A stretch of 64,000 nt of DNA from NCBI GenBank assembly GCA_021399435.1, contig JAJTUP010000017.1, forward strand, positions 124,001 through 188,000, in the 5' to 3' direction. Shown one piece after another: positions 22,453-33,830 of the stretch; the stretch's first letter is position 1; the number at the start of each line of letters is the position of its first letter. The stretch comes from Diaporthe sp. PMI_573. Taxonomy: Eukaryota; Ascomycota; Sordariomycetes; Diaporthales; Diaporthaceae. Made by a program: the position numbers and the translations under genes. The notes below the pieces were generated by a model that saw nothing but the letters and a program-made list of their open reading frames with translations, made no database searches and was not told where the DNA came from.

Positions 22453-23823
22453 ATGGATCCGTTCCTCGCCATCCCAATAGAGGTGCGTCAGGGCATACTC
22501 GAAGGGCTGCCCACGCTGCGAGACTTGCAGTCGGCAGTCCTGTCTAGCCGAGCCCTGCATGTCACGAATGTTGCAGCCAGGCGTTTTATCCGACCCCGCG
22601 TGCTACTTAACCAGTACAATGACCTGGAGGCTGAAATCAGCCCCGGGAAGAGGTCAAGGAGCAACCCTTTCGCAGTCGCTAGCCGCTGGATCAACTACCT
22701 GTCTAAGAAGGATGCATACGACGGTCTCATTCTCCGAGATGCCATCTGGCCCCACTTATTAGCCGACCAAGAGCAGAAAACCCGCGCACACGACAGAGCC
22801 ACGAGAGTCAAGGATACAGAGGTGTTCTGCTCGTGGGCTGCACACCTAGCCTCCTCTTGCCGACAACTCCACGACGAGGCAAAGGCGAGATGTGTCGAGG
22901 CAGAGACATTGTGTCTCGTCCCTGCCAACAGCATCCACCTGGGCGAGCCATGGCTTACATGGCTGCAGACGACCATCGTCGCTTGCACGAGTCAAGGCGA
23001 CATCGGCTACGCGGGGTACATATGCAAGGAGATTTGGTCTCGATTCGAGTGGAGTCCAGACCATCGGCACAAGCCTGGATTGGATGGGCTCGCGCTGGTC
23101 AGAATCATCGCGACACTCTGTGGCCGTCATGACGGTGTTGGGGCCGCGAATACATCGTCCTCGGAAGACCTAAGTGCAGCGCACCGTTTGGCTTGGGAAT
23201 ACCTTCGCGTCCAGTCTGCAGGTAATAGTACCGTCCACCAGCCCGGCATGTTCTGTTACCGGTGTCTCGACGGTGCCAAGCTACTCATCGAAGGAGCCAA
23301 GCACTCTCGTGGCGCTGTGGAGCCGGGTCTGCCTCATCTCCAGAGGGTATGGCAGAGCGTCCAGCCGAGGGGTATGGCTTTCAATGCATGGTCTCATCTC
23401 TTCGTGAATAGTCACGCGGACCGACTCGCCGGGGTTTTCAAGGTCTGGACGAGGCTTCAAGAAGACAGACGAGAAACCTTCCTCCAGGATATCGATCTTG
23501 ATTGGGCCAGGGATATTATCTGTCTGCTTCGAAAGAGTGGTGCAACGGAACAGAGCCTTTCGTTCCAGGCAGAGGTGTTCGATCTGATGTCTCCGCGCGA
23601 TCACCAGTACTGCGCCTTTGGTCGAAATCTTGCAGATGCATACCTCAAATTTGGCCAGATACAAGATGCGATTGGCGTAAGGGAAAAGGTGCTTGATGAG
23701 CTCCCTACTGTCTCTGCTGTCCGCCCTTCGTGGATTATGGCGTTGGCTCGTCTGTATAAGAATGCCGGGCGGGATGAAGACGCGGGTCGTCTGTATAAAT
23801 CTATGTTGAAGGCGATGTCTTAA
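22453..23823 (+). CDS. F-box-like protein with C-terminal TPR-like repeats
   Basis: A single exon encodes 456 residues. The N-terminus (MDPFLAIPIEVRQGILEGLPTLRDLQSAVLSSRALH) has the spacing of an F-box: Leu-Pro-like start, a conserved Glu-Val, then a Leu-rich helix and a Ser-Arg pair. The middle is alpha-helical with scattered Trp and Cys. The last 80 residues resemble two TPR-type helix pairs (YCAFGRNLADAYLKFGQIQDA, SWIMALARLYKNAGRDEDAG). F-box proteins bring substrates to SCF ubiquitin ligases, but many fungal ones of this kind are uncharacterised. No intron is needed. The call as F-box rests on the first 35 residues only. Confidence 0.75.
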   Translation: MDPFLAIPIEVRQGILEGLPTLRDLQSAVLSSRALHVTNVAARRFIRPRVLLNQYNDLEAEISPGKRSRSNPFAVASRWINYLSKKDAYDGLILRDAIWPHLLADQEQKTRAHDRATRVKDTEVFCSWAAHLASSCRQLHDEAKARCVEAETLCLVPANSIHLGEPWLTWLQTTIVACTSQGDIGYAGYICKEIWSRFEWSPDHRHKPGLDGLALVRIIATLCGRHDGVGAANTSSSEDLSAAHRLAWEYLRVQSAGNSTVHQPGMFCYRCLDGAKLLIEGAKHSRGAVEPGLPHLQRVWQSVQPRGMAFNAWSHLFVNSHADRLAGVFKVWTRLQEDRRETFLQDIDLDWARDIICLLRKSGATEQSLSFQAEVFDLMSPRDHQYCAFGRNLADAYLKFGQIQDAIGVREKVLDELPTVSAVRPSWIMALARLYKNAGRDEDAGRLYKSMLKAMS

Positions 23824-24386
23824 TAACTTTCGCGAAGACTCTAAATACATCTCGGTCACGGAATCTGGGAAGAGAACAAGGCACAATACTCATATTTTTT
23901 TCTACGTGTTCCGGACGTCTGATTCATTCTTGGTTCTCTGCCGCAACGTCTGGGTTGTAACTAGCTTGATGGATGGGCTCGATGAGTTTGACAGAGGTGA
24001 TGAGGAAATAATTGAATCTAAAGAGGCTCTGCATTTTTGGATAGCCTCAAGATCTGTGTCACCCCTGGCTTGGAAATAGACTCACGGACACTTTCCGAGA
24101 CAGCACTGGTACACCATGAAGATGATTCGAATAACGTTGGGAGACCAAGGCTTTAAATCAGTGGAACCTCTGAAAGGAATGACATCCTTCCGAAATTATC
24201 ACAAGCTATTACACGAGCAAGCAGAGACACTCATATGTGCTATCGACATGAATTCGCAAGGAGACTTGCCATGGATCTCGGTAAGGCTGTCCCCTTTAGA
24301 TACAACTCTTATTTCCGCTGCGATAATAGATACAGGCTCTGTAACTCTTATGTCCAACACGGATGACCTCAAGTCATTGTTACTTA
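23824..24386. other. Intergenic region between convergent genes
   Basis: About 560 bp between the F-box-like and lipase genes, which converge. A 96-codon plus-strand frame at 24116-24406 overlaps the lipase end and shows no domain. Confidence 0.5.
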
Positions 24387-25789
24387 TCACTGCGCGTACG
24401 CCTTGATCGCCGGCTCGCTGTATGACTTGTCTGTATCGAAAATGAGGGCCACGGCTGCAACCAGGATGCTGGTTTCGGTGACAACGAGATCACCCTGGTC
24501 GAGACCCTGGGCGAGATAGGTGTTGCAGGCGGAGGCGCCGACCCTGTTGAAGTCTCCGGGACCATCATGGGTCAGGGCGTCAATAGCAAGGGCGTAACCG
24601 ATGGGGTTGTACAGGGTGCCCTCGTGGGTGTAGAGGGCATCGGCCTCCATGCCTTTGCACAGCACCTGGACCTCGTTGTTCGAGACTCCGACACCACGAG
24701 CATCCTGCATGAAGGCGGAAGCGAGCTCTCCCGACTGTGGCTCGACGATCTCATCGATGAAACCCGAGTAGATGCTCGTGGTGGGCACGTACGCCGAGTC
24801 GCCGCCGTCGGCGCGCAGAGTGGTGATGAAGTCGCTAGTGAACTTTTGCTGCAGCACTGACTGGGAGTTGAGGAGTCCTAGCGGGTAGATGAGGTTCGCC
24901 TCGACTGTGCCGTGGTAATCAGCCGAGATGGCGATGTGGTCGGCGGTCACGTCAATGGTCGACGGCCAGTATTTGTAAGCCCACTCTGGTATCTGTTAGC
25001 AAACTGCAGCGCACGACTTGACAATACATTTTCAAGTGTACAAGCACAAAAGGACGGGAAAGTGTCTTGCAGAGAAGTCAAATACATACGGGCGTCGATA
25101 TTCCCCTGTGACCAGGCTATAACGCCGAGTTTCTTTCCGGTCATGGCACCAATGTAGTTAATAGAGTAGGCGGCGTACTCAGCGTTGGTCTGGGCGTCAT
25201 CAAGAAGGTAGCCGGGGATATTTACCCACACAGGGTTGAAGCGGCTGTCTGCTTGCAGGAGCTTGATATAATTGCCCTGGAAGGTGATGAAGCCCGTATT
25301 GCCGGTGCCGGGCAGGAGGACGACAGGTAGCTGGCCAGCCCTGTCCTTGGCGTCGAAGTCGTCGGGCACAAAGATGGCCCCACGCAACGCAGCCTCATCA
25401 AGGCTGTACGGGGCATCCGAAGCTCCTTTCTGTGGGTAGATTGGGGTCGGCGGCTCTGGGTTGTTGTTATCGTGGCTGTTCTCCCCGGTGAGGACTCCGA
25501 GGACTTCCTTGGTGATCGCCGCAACAGAGTCGGTGACCAGGCCGCTTGACACCAAGCTGGCAGAAAAGTCGTAGACGTTGGAGGGCTTCTTCCCATCGCC
25601 ACAGATAGCCATCAACTTGGCTTTGGCATCTTCGACAGAGCTGGGAGGTTGGCCCTTTTGCGCCCCAGCCAGAGAGCCGGGGAGTCCGGCTTGCCTAGCA
25701 CGGAGGATGGTATCAGGAGGAGGAGCAGGGGCTGCATGCAGCGAGACACCTAGCAAGAGCAGGGATGCGAAGATTTTGAAGCAGTGCAT
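24387..25789 (-). CDS. Secreted lipase, Candida antarctica lipase B-like
   Basis: Two exons (25789-25090, 24985-24387) encode 432 residues; the 104-nt intron has GTATGT and CCAG ends. A signal peptide (MHCFKIFASLLLLGVSLHAA) is followed by a prodomain-like region. The alpha/beta-hydrolase core has the oxyanion-region LPVVLLPGTGNTG, the nucleophile elbow VIAWSQGN with catalytic Ser, ADYHGTVEANL, an acidic loop SIYSGFIDEIVEPQ with the likely catalytic Asp, and ALTHDGPGDFNRVG with the likely catalytic His. The WSQG elbow, DYHGT and DEIVxPQ match CalB-type lipases, which act on esters outside the cell without classical interfacial activation. A TATA box lies about 90 bases upstream of the start. 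Confidence 0.92.
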
Positions 25790-27667
25790 CTTGTGGTATT
25801 CTTAGAATGCGCTTTATTCTCCTCATAGAACCTGCTTCAGCTTTCCGTAGAACAAGAAAGCCGTCGGTCATGGGTGGCTTTATAGACTTTGGACAAGCAC
25901 TTAACGAATGACGTATACGCCGCGGTTATCACAGCTGTTCAAGAGAGTCTCGTGAACATTCTAGGGATGATTCCCTGTTGTGGCTTCATCTAGACTTGTC
26001 TGCCACGTCCCGGCTTTACTTCTTCCCCCTTGAACCCTACGAGTACATGCAGTAGCACCGATATGCTATATCACAGACATTTGACGATGGGTCGCAATTT
26101 GATCAAGCATTCCGCTGCAGTATAGGCTTTTCAAACATCAGAGGAACGAACAGCAAGGAGAATTAATGGCATAAACTCATAGCCGCCCCACTAGAGATCA
26201 GACTCGGTGGAACATGGTTGGGCGAACAATCTGATGTTCCCATCCGCCAAGCCCCGTGTCAGCCCGTCACTGAACGAAAGCGGAAGTCCATCAGCCATTT
26301 TAGTCCCCGTTTAATATCACCGTTGCCTTGCTGTCCCCGCCCGTAAGGCACACTAGTTAGGCAGATCTCGGCCCGGCAGCGACAGGCTTTCACAACGAAC
26401 GGCGGTGACGAGCTAGCGGAAGAGGAGCAAAGTGACAGGTTCGCAGTGGTTGTCTGCATTATGCACGGCACTTTATGCTATACCGTAGTATTCGGCTGGT
26501 CGCTAAGGGGGAGACAACAACACTTGCATGTGAATGGCGCCAAACTCCTGATTATGGAGTGGCCGGCAAGACGCGAGGAATGAATGGTCCCATTGGTGGT
26601 CCTCTGCCCACAACAGCCGCAGACTACTAGGAGAGTATGCGGCCGGCGGCAGGATGTAATGTAAAGGCAGTCAGTGCAGTAACCGGCCAGTGGCACTTCA
26701 CAGCTCGGTCTTTCCCCGACAACAAGCCGGCCATTGTCAGCATTAGATGCCCAAGGGACAAGGATCGTCACCTCCCATTTGTGGTCTGTGACGATCCCCG
26801 GTCGGTTAGCCCATGGCTTCCTTCATTGGTCTAGCAGCTAAAGCAGGTTCCCCGCCGAGACTACAATATCAAGAGCTGTGAGCGAGTTTTAGGTGCGATT
26901 GGTAAGCCCCTGCAGAAAGATGCATCCAGAACTATCTGCATTAACAGGCCTGAAGTACCTTTATACCGCTTCTTTTATACCCCATCCATCAGTGAAAATA
27001 CTAAAGTAGACAGGATGTCAAAACAAAAACACGAGTTTAATATAAGGGTTTGATGTGGTTTGAAGTGCTGATCCAAATACACTGTAGGAAGGCAATTCCC
27101 TAGGATTCTTTATTTGTATAGCCGAGACCTTAATTTTGTGTCTATAAATTCTCAAGGAGGAACACCTATGGGATATTATTCGACGATAACAGCCAAGCCT
27201 CATGTAAGTAGCTGCTGCAAACAAACTTAACAAACAACTCAGCCCACAGCAAATAGCAGCTGCAGGCAGATTTTACTTTAAATTTCGAGTATTCGATTTA
27301 TATCAATCTTCACTATATTAGACGAGCCCTTGGCGTTTTCCAAAACATTCCGAAATATGTACATAATCTTCAAAGCAATATGCCCAATTGATTATTTAAC
27401 AATAAGTTTGTTAAATAAGTAAAACTACATGCTTGCCACTAACTGCCACCCCTAGGTCTTACGTATCCATCAACCATACTTAGACAAAGGGGTCGCTCCT
27501 TTAATTGCTTGTACAAGGTTCCCCCCGAAGTGAAGTGCTTAAAAATCATGTAGCACCACCGTGTTCGGTCTATCACGTCCAAAACTCTGGCATTAGCTAC
27601 TTGGGTACGCCTCAATTCTCGGTATGATTCCACCTTTGGCTGGCCAAAAGCACGAGTCCCTTGCTGA
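25790..27667. other. Long intergenic region with an AT-rich part
   Basis: Apart from the lipase promoter I see no gene. From about 26990 to 27430 the DNA is clearly AT-richer than its neighbours, with many TA steps, as in decayed repeats; no repeat family could be named. Confidence 0.55.
25878..25885 (-). promoter_or_regulatory. TATA box of the lipase gene
   Basis: CTATAAAG on the minus strand, about 90 bases before the lipase start codon. Confidence 0.5.
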
Positions 27668-28668
27668 TCAAAATGGCATGTGCACCATGTCTATCCACTG
27701 GTCAGGAGCGTCTTCCTCGGCGGCAACCTTCTTGGCGCCCGCGTCAGCCAAAGTGTTCCACTCGCGTGGGATATGCCAGAACTGGATCGCCAGGCCGTGG
27801 CCATAAGCCCTCTCGCACTCGCCCAACAGCATCTCCCACAAGTCCTTGTTCTTGACGTCGGCGCCGCCGCTTCCCCTTGCGCCCTTGGTCCTCCAGCTGT
27901 TGTTCACCCAGCCCCTGACCCACTGCGTCGCGCCGTCCACGACATATGACGAGTCTGTAGCGAGGACGACCTGCTTGAAGCCCTCGCCGCGCCAGTGTCG
28001 CATGCGAAGGGCCGCGAGCACAGCCCGCAGCTCAGCACGGTTGCTCGTCTGGCTGCCTTGGTCTCCCCAGGGGCCATGATTCTCCAGGCGGCCCGAGGCC
28101 ACGAGCGGCTCCCCGGTGATGCTCTCCCCTTGGAAAATTGCCCAACCAGCCCTCGGGTTGGACTGCCCGTTGTTAAGGCATGCCCCGTCGGTCATGAGGA
28201 GCAGCTTAGTGTTGTCATTAGAGTGGGTGCATCTACGACGTTGGGTTAGCAGATCGCCAGAGTAAAAGAGATATGAAGGAACACCACTCACCGAAAGATG
28301 CCTATGTGTCGGTGGCGGTTGGAAAATTCTTGCAGCGGTGCCGTGTTGCTGTTGGACGGCACAAACTTGGACGGGAACACCTGGCCGGTGCCCCTCACCA
28401 TTTCAGTCCCTAGATAACGCAAAAGGTCTTCGGGCGGCTCGTCGGACTCTTCGTCGTCGTCTTCCTCCACATCCGAATCTTCATCATCGTCGTCGTCCGA
28501 GTCGACATCCATGGCGCTGTAGTCGGTGCAACACTTGTCGCAAACGACCAGACCGTGGGGGCCACAGACAATGCGACCGTTGGGCAGCTCGCAGGGGCCT
28601 TCTTCGTCGTCGCTGCTGCTGTAGCCGAGCGGGATCAATCCCTGGGCGAGGTAGTAGCCGCGAGGCAT
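27668..28668 (-). CDS. RNase H1-like ribonuclease with acidic, Cys-rich N-terminal extension
   Basis: Two exons (28668-28292, 28232-27668) encode 313 residues. The C-terminal RNase H fold keeps all four metal-binding acids: Asp of LLLMTDGAC, Glu of TSNRAELRAV, Asp of LATDSSYVV and Asp of NTLADAGAKKV. It should cut RNA in RNA-DNA hybrids. The N-terminal third is different. It has a CGPHGLVVCDKCC stretch that could bind zinc, then a very acidic tract rich in Asp/Glu (about residues 52-80). Classic RNase H1 has a hybrid-binding domain there instead. The intron (59 nt) has GTGAGT and GTAG ends and splits an Arg codon. Cellular location is unknown. Confidence 0.9.
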
Positions 28669-28963
28669 CGTAGTCGTCTGTAGCGTGTCGGGGCTGTTGG
28701 TTTTTGACTTTATTGTCAGTGGCCGTTTGCGTTCAAGATGAGAGAAGAGACAAGAGGTTGAGGCTTGTCAGCTCGGCGGAGGTCTCGGTTGCTGTCGTAG
28801 GGTCGTTTCAATCCCTTGTTGTTTTAAGTGCCGCCTAAATAGGAAAACAGCTTATCCTTACTACTGCGGGGTAAAGCTTCTTCTAATCAGTCAGAAAGAT
28901 ACCTTGTTTCTGGTGGTACGTGCAGCTGTTTTTTTGTATTGGGTGGGCTGACATTGGCTGCCT

Positions 28964-30005
28964 TCATTCCAAGCTCTCAAACTTCCTGAGGCCACGCGCC
29001 TCAAGAAATAATTTCATGCGTCTTTCTTGCTCTTTATCATACTCAGAAAGCTCCTCTGGATCGGGCTCAGGCTCAGGGGGACGCGGCACGTCCTGAATAT
29101 CCCAACGCTCCTGTACCCGGGAAGTCGCCGGAGGCATTACCTGCGCTATAGTCTGATTCCATGACTCCCTCCACTGCGGATCTGCCGCCGCCGCCTCTTC
29201 CTTCTCTGGCGTGGCACCATACTCACGTCGCCATAGGTGAAAATGGCAGATGATTGTCCGACCCTGGTCATCATCCTGCGTCTGCTCCAACTTCCCAAAC
29301 TTCTTCTCCACCCAGCTGCCTTCCGAAAGCACCCAGAGCCACACGGTTGCGAATCTGAACATAAACTTGGGATGCCATGTTATGAACTCGTAGCCGCGAG
29401 GTATGAAACCGGCAAAAATGCGCTCAAACTTTTCCTTCCACATCAGAAACACGCTGTCAACTTTGCGTGGTACCAGGAAGGCGGTTAAGGTCACGCGGCC
29501 CTCCACTTCCGCGGTCACAGTCGGAGTGACGTGTTCGAAAATGAGGAAGCGCGACGTCTCCGGCGCTGACTATGACAAGCCATCGGTCAAGGTCAGGTTC
29601 CGCAGTGTGCAGCCGGACTCGACAGAGGCTTGTGAGTCGTCTGAGTCGTCATGTTCGGGGAGGTTCTGCAGAAACTCTGCGCAGGCGGGAGAGGACTGGA
29701 AGTTCTTCACGGCATCTAGGTTAGCCCATTCTGCGTAGTATCACAATAAGGTCAGTCAAGGAAGATGCGATGCATTTCCGATGTAGATTGCACTCACGGA
29801 TGATGTAGGCGGCCTGTTCAGGGTTGTCAACCATCCTTCCCAGTGATGCCGTCAGCCAACCTTCCACGTGCTTAAGTGGGCCAACATGGACATCATCGTG
29901 GTCTACGGACCAGGTCGGCCACTCCTGATTTTGTGGTAGGTGAAACCGCGTCCAGCTTGTCAACGGTTTTACACTGCGCCTAGCTTTTTGACTAATTCGA
30001 GCCAT
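28964..30005 (-). CDS. Antibiotic-biosynthesis-monooxygenase (ABM)-like domain protein
   Basis: Exon 1 is 30005-29798. Exon 2 starts at 29730. The coding frame ends at 28964. Around residues 20-90 the sequence (VGPLKHVEGWLTASLGRM...PEQAAYIIQWANLDAVKNFQSSPACAEFLQNL) resembles a dimeric alpha-beta barrel ABM domain, and a second half may be a related repeat. The frame contains one TAG at 29570-29572. A 54-nt frame-keeping intron at 29570-29623 (weak donor GTCGAG, acceptor CATAG) would remove it and give 306 residues; otherwise the gene carries a nonsense codon. Intron 1 has strong GTGAGT and GCAG ends. The C-terminus is rich in Pro, Glu and charged residues. The reaction, if any, is unknown. 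Confidence 0.65.
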
Positions 30006-31526
30006 GATGCGAAGGCAGATATGGCGATGGATTTGGACCACGGTGAGCTTCGACTGTGTATATGTCCGAAGGGCAAGGTTTGTGTTCCATGGCTGCTTGA
30101 TTACATTAACCTGACCATTCAAGTAATACGGCGCACGAAAAGCGGGGCACCCGAACGTTTTGAGTGTTCACTTTCATTGCTCTACGCCTCACAGCTACCG
30201 CGACCAATAGGATTAAATATATGCCCACGAATCCCCCCCCCAACAGCTATGAATAGTAGAGTCGACCCTTGGTAACCAAATATCTGATTACAAGGGCTGA
30301 GTCTGCTATTTTGGTGCAGTATCTGTATTTTGACGATCAGCTGACGATCGGTATAAATGCGGTTGAGCAGGCTGTCATAGATTGCTTTCATCTCCAAAAA
30401 ATACCGGACACATTGATTTCGGTCTTGAATGTATAGTTTAGCTTGATGAAACGATCTTGTTTTAATTGTTTTTGGTGCGCGGTATGCTCCTTGGTCGAGA
30501 ACAGTGCTGGTCGCTTTGTAATTGTGCTGTTTCTCTCCCTGCTGACAATGTACCGGAGAAAACCTGTGTGATCAGGAGCGTCATTTGTTCTGGGGCGACT
30601 TTGGACTGCTATTGTAGTTGAAGGCATCAGAAAGATGGGATCAGGACCGATCGGATTGGACGCGTGGTTGCGGAGACAGATGAAAATGGAAGACAACTTG
30701 AGACCTGAAGAATACAGAAGCCTCGAGGACCTAAAGAACAGGCTGACGCTGCCATTTTGTACTGCGAGTTTGAGGAACCGAAAATGGCGTCTGTAAACTT
30801 GGGTGCCAGGGGAACAGGAAATGGGAAACCGAAATGGCAGAAATAGCATTCAGTCAGTCACCGCCAGCCAAAACGGGGTGCTCACATGAGGTATAAGGGG
30901 TGTCGAGGTGCGACGCTCTCCAGGCGGATGTCAGCAGAGCGGAGGTTCAGAAGGAAAGCTAATCAAAATTTGGCTTGGAGATCGGTCTAGACATTGCAGT
31001 CAAACAACTTGAATTGAGGTGCTGGCCGTTTAATTGGCAAGGTGATGATGGCCTGGGATGCGGCGTTCGGCGTCCAGTTGCATTGCGGAATCTTGGCAAC
31101 GTGCGACACCGACTGATTGGACGCCATATCCGTATTCATTGGCCGCTCTTGGTGGCACCAAATATTTCCAAGGCCAGGATGATACCATCTGTCAGCTGGC
31201 GTTACATCGCAGCAACAGCCCATTGTGAAGTATCACTATGCGGCTCTGCTTCATCCCCGCAGGTTTTCCTCTATATCTATTCGGTTGGAAGTAGGGAAAA
31301 CCCTGTTCGCTTTCGTTTGTAACATTTAGCATAGCTTTTCTTTGATCAAGATACAGAATTGCAGGACGTGACGAGTGTTAGTAAATCTGGTATTCTCCAT
31401 CTCATTGCACATATGAAAACTAGAATGAGTCTGACTTGCCTATATCACAGTACCTCCACCCAGGATTTCGAATTTAAGCAGACACAAAAAGTTCGACTGC
31501 CGCCGGCGATTATCTTCCTCGCCGCT
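30006..31526. other. Intergenic region
   Basis: No supportable gene. A 153-codon minus-strand frame at 30388-30849 has irregular composition and no domain. A short run of C (30229-30240) is present. Confidence 0.5.
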
Positions 31527-32030
31527 ATGCCATCCTTGAGTAATATCAACAAGAGGGATGAAACCGCCTCGAAACCAGACACGGGTAAATATGGCTTGGA
31601 GCCTTTCATGGGAGCCACCGGCTATGCAGTTGTAGTCTGCTGCCCCGTCTACACTGTCATTGGCATTGTAGTAGGGATCGTGCATCAAGTCAAGAAAAGA
31701 AAGCAGAGGAAAGCTGGGGTGCAGGAGACCGAGGAGCAGGAAATTGGAGGGGAGGAAGCCGGCGAGAAAAGTCATGCCACGGATGATGGCCATTCTAGGG
31801 CCGAAGGTGCAAATGCAGAGGGTAAGAGCGAGAAGACAACAGATGACTTGGTGTCACCAACAATCAAGAGAAGCGTGAGCCCACCAAGAGTCACTCACGG
31901 ATTTAAAGGGGACCCGAACAACCCTCGTACATGCGACCCAGAATGTCCCGGATTCAAAGAGAAGCACTGCGCCGTCCATCACCAATCTGAACCGGGCCGA
32001 CCTAATAGCCCCGGGTTGCTGGTGGTTTAA
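31527..32030 (+). CDS. Small single-pass membrane protein of unknown function
   Basis: A single exon encodes 167 residues from the ATG at 31527. One hydrophobic helix (about residues 31-52, GYAVVVCCPVYTVIGIVVGI) is followed by a Lys/Arg stop-transfer stretch (KKRKQRK) and a long charged tail rich in Glu, Lys and Ser. Near the end, CDPECPGFKEKHCAVHH has Cys/His spacing that could bind a metal. Upstream in-frame starts exist, but the added sequence looks non-coding. I do not recognise the family. Confidence 0.5.
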   Translation: MPSLSNINKRDETASKPDTGKYGLEPFMGATGYAVVVCCPVYTVIGIVVGIVHQVKKRKQRKAGVQETEEQEIGGEEAGEKSHATDDGHSRAEGANAEGKSEKTTDDLVSPTIKRSVSPPRVTHGFKGDPNNPRTCDPECPGFKEKHCAVHHQSEPGRPNSPGLLVV

Positions 32031-32330
32031 GTTGTTGTTCGGGAAGAATGAATTTCGGGCGGGAATGCGTTCTCGAGGGGTGGTTGATTGGGGCTCTGCC
32101 TGAGCTGTTGTTTGGGACCATGTCCTCGCTATTTTCACATTAACGGCATGAATCCCATCCGAAATAAAATTGCAAGAGCTACTCGTTGATTTAATGTGCA
32201 TACATCTCCCAACAGCTGTGATGTCGGTCCGTGAACCAAACAAGTTCTGTGTACGTCTTGATCCTCCCAAATTGCAGAAACTGCTTGACAGAGGCTAGCC
32301 CTTCAATGTGACTTCCAGTCACCAGAAGGT
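32031..32330. other. Short intergenic region between convergent genes
   Basis: A 300-bp gap holding the 3' flanks of the small membrane-protein gene and the 2EXR gene. Nothing else is visible. Confidence 0.5.
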
Positions 32331-33077
32331 CTAAGTTCGTGGGATCATCTTGCACGCGGTGATCTTGATATCTCTCGCATCACCCCAGAGCATCGGCCTC
32401 ACAAGTCCATCGAGTCCCGTAATAGCTTGCTTGAGTCCGTCTCGTCGGCCGTCCAGGTCGCTTTGTTGCAGTGACTCGATAGAGTAGGCGGAGTGGTTCC
32501 CCTTCGACACTAAAGTGACGTCCACGAGCTTTCCGTGCTCGACTATCACGAAGACAACAAGCAATTCTTCAAGGCGAATTAACTCGTCCAAGACTCCACA
32601 GAGAAGATCAAATTTCCCAAGAAAACGGGGACGCCCCTCAGTGTGATCAACAAATGCTGCTACCGCTACTCGCCGGTTGATGACGTAGTCGCTCATCGCG
32701 GTTTCTGGTCCTTTCAGAAGCCGACAGAACAGACAAATTTCGGTGCTATTGTTCAGATAAAGCATGTCACGTTCTGATTGATAGACTCGGTCTGGGAATC
32801 TCAGTACCGGTGTGTTTTTCACCGGAAACACCCCTCTCTGCCTGGCGAGCCATGCGAGCAGATGGGAGCGCATCTCGCCCAATTCAATCTGTAAGGCGCC
32901 AGGAATAGGTGTCTTGATCATTGCACCCTGGATCTCAGCCCAAGTCAGCGGATAATTCGGACTCAATGAATGTCCCGCAGGAAAGACCCAGACCCCAGGG
33001 GTATCGAAGTACTCTGCGAGGCAAATTTCGTAAATTCTGAGCCGTATCTCAAGGGGCAGGGTAGGATGAGACGTCAT
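32331..33077 (-). CDS. 2EXR-domain protein
   Basis: A single exon encodes 248 residues. The N-terminus (HPTLPLEIRLRIYEICLAEYF) matches the 2EXR motif, whose core is leucine-proline, glutamate, a hydrophobic and ARG-hydrophobic-ARG-Ile-Trp/Tyr. These proteins are numerous in Sordariomycetes and uncharacterised. The rest contains LLYLNNSTEICLFC and a conserved-looking helical C-terminus. The start at 33077 directly precedes the motif; further upstream frames change composition. Confidence 0.72.
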   Translation of the reverse strand: MTSHPTLPLEIRLRIYEICLAEYFDTPGVWVFPAGHSLSPNYPLTWAEIQGAMIKTPIPGALQIELGEMRSHLLAWLARQRGVFPVKNTPVLRFPDRVYQSERDMLYLNNSTEICLFCRLLKGPETAMSDYVINRRVAVAAFVDHTEGRPRFLGKFDLLCGVLDELIRLEELLVVFVIVEHGKLVDVTLVSKGNHSAYSIESLQQSDLDGRRDGLKQAITGLDGLVRPMLWGDARDIKITACKMIPRT

Positions 33078-33540
33078 GATGAAATTTGATAACGCGGAGA
33101 CCTCGGGACTAGACAACTTTGACCTCAGAAGAAGGATACAGAGAGGCAACCACTTGTCGGAAAGATGACTCTTCTGCGAGATTCATTTTAAATAGTCTGA
33201 TTGACCAGGTCACACTGGGAGTGGAGTTCGTACTGAACGTTGGTCCCAGCTGCGCCGCACAAAAGAGTATACCCACAGTGTAGTAGCGCCTTATATGTAA
33301 GTGGAGCCCCCCCCCCTCAGGATGAATAGCGCATTCCATCAACACAGCACAGGGACAGAGAATACTCGTCAGACCCGTTGTCGCGGTTGCTTCTGCCAGA
33401 ACATGGCTCTCAGCGGCACGGAGGAAGCGCTTGAGAACCGCACTACTGGAGAAGTGCCACTGAGGGAGAGCAGTGCCACTAGGGCCGCTAGAATTGGACT
33501 TGAATTTTCCTCAGATCCGCTCTTGAGGCAAATTTAACGC

Positions 33541-33830
33541 ATTGAACATCACATAAATTATTACAGTAACACCGCCACATGTCCAAAATTCGCAACATGT
33601 CACTGCGGAGTTCCCTGTGGCTTGAATACCATCTACCTACCTACCTAGGTACCTGTTCACCTCTACATACCCCATAGGAGGTTTTCCCGTAGGAGGTTGT
33701 CCCACAGGACGTTTTTCTATGTGAGGTGATTCCATAGGAGGTTGAGCAGTCGCCCATGTGGTTCATTGGGTGAGTACCCAGGTAAGTATTCATGCAGTGG
33801 CCGCGTAGCGGGCACCCGAGCATCTATCTT
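33541..33830. repeat. Dispersed repeat relic, copy 1
   Basis: Parts of this stretch match the segment near 45295-45575 in the same order. Shared blocks are GTAACACCGCCACA, TCCCTGTGGCTT and a right-end block around GCGTAGC...CACCCGAG. Differences in the last block are transitions (C to T, G to A). This looks like two decayed copies of one mobile element of unknown type. Confidence 0.45.
33671..33745. repeat. 15-bp minisatellite, five units
   Basis: Five consecutive 15-bp units based on CCCATAGGAGGTTTT, with increasing divergence in units 3 and 4. They lie inside the dispersed repeat relic. The minus strand would read a Thr-Ser-Tyr-Gly pentapeptide repeat, but no gene context supports coding. 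Confidence 0.8.

Noticed and set aside
30388..30849. A 153-codon minus-strand frame
   Set aside because: No domain or splice support, and irregular composition.
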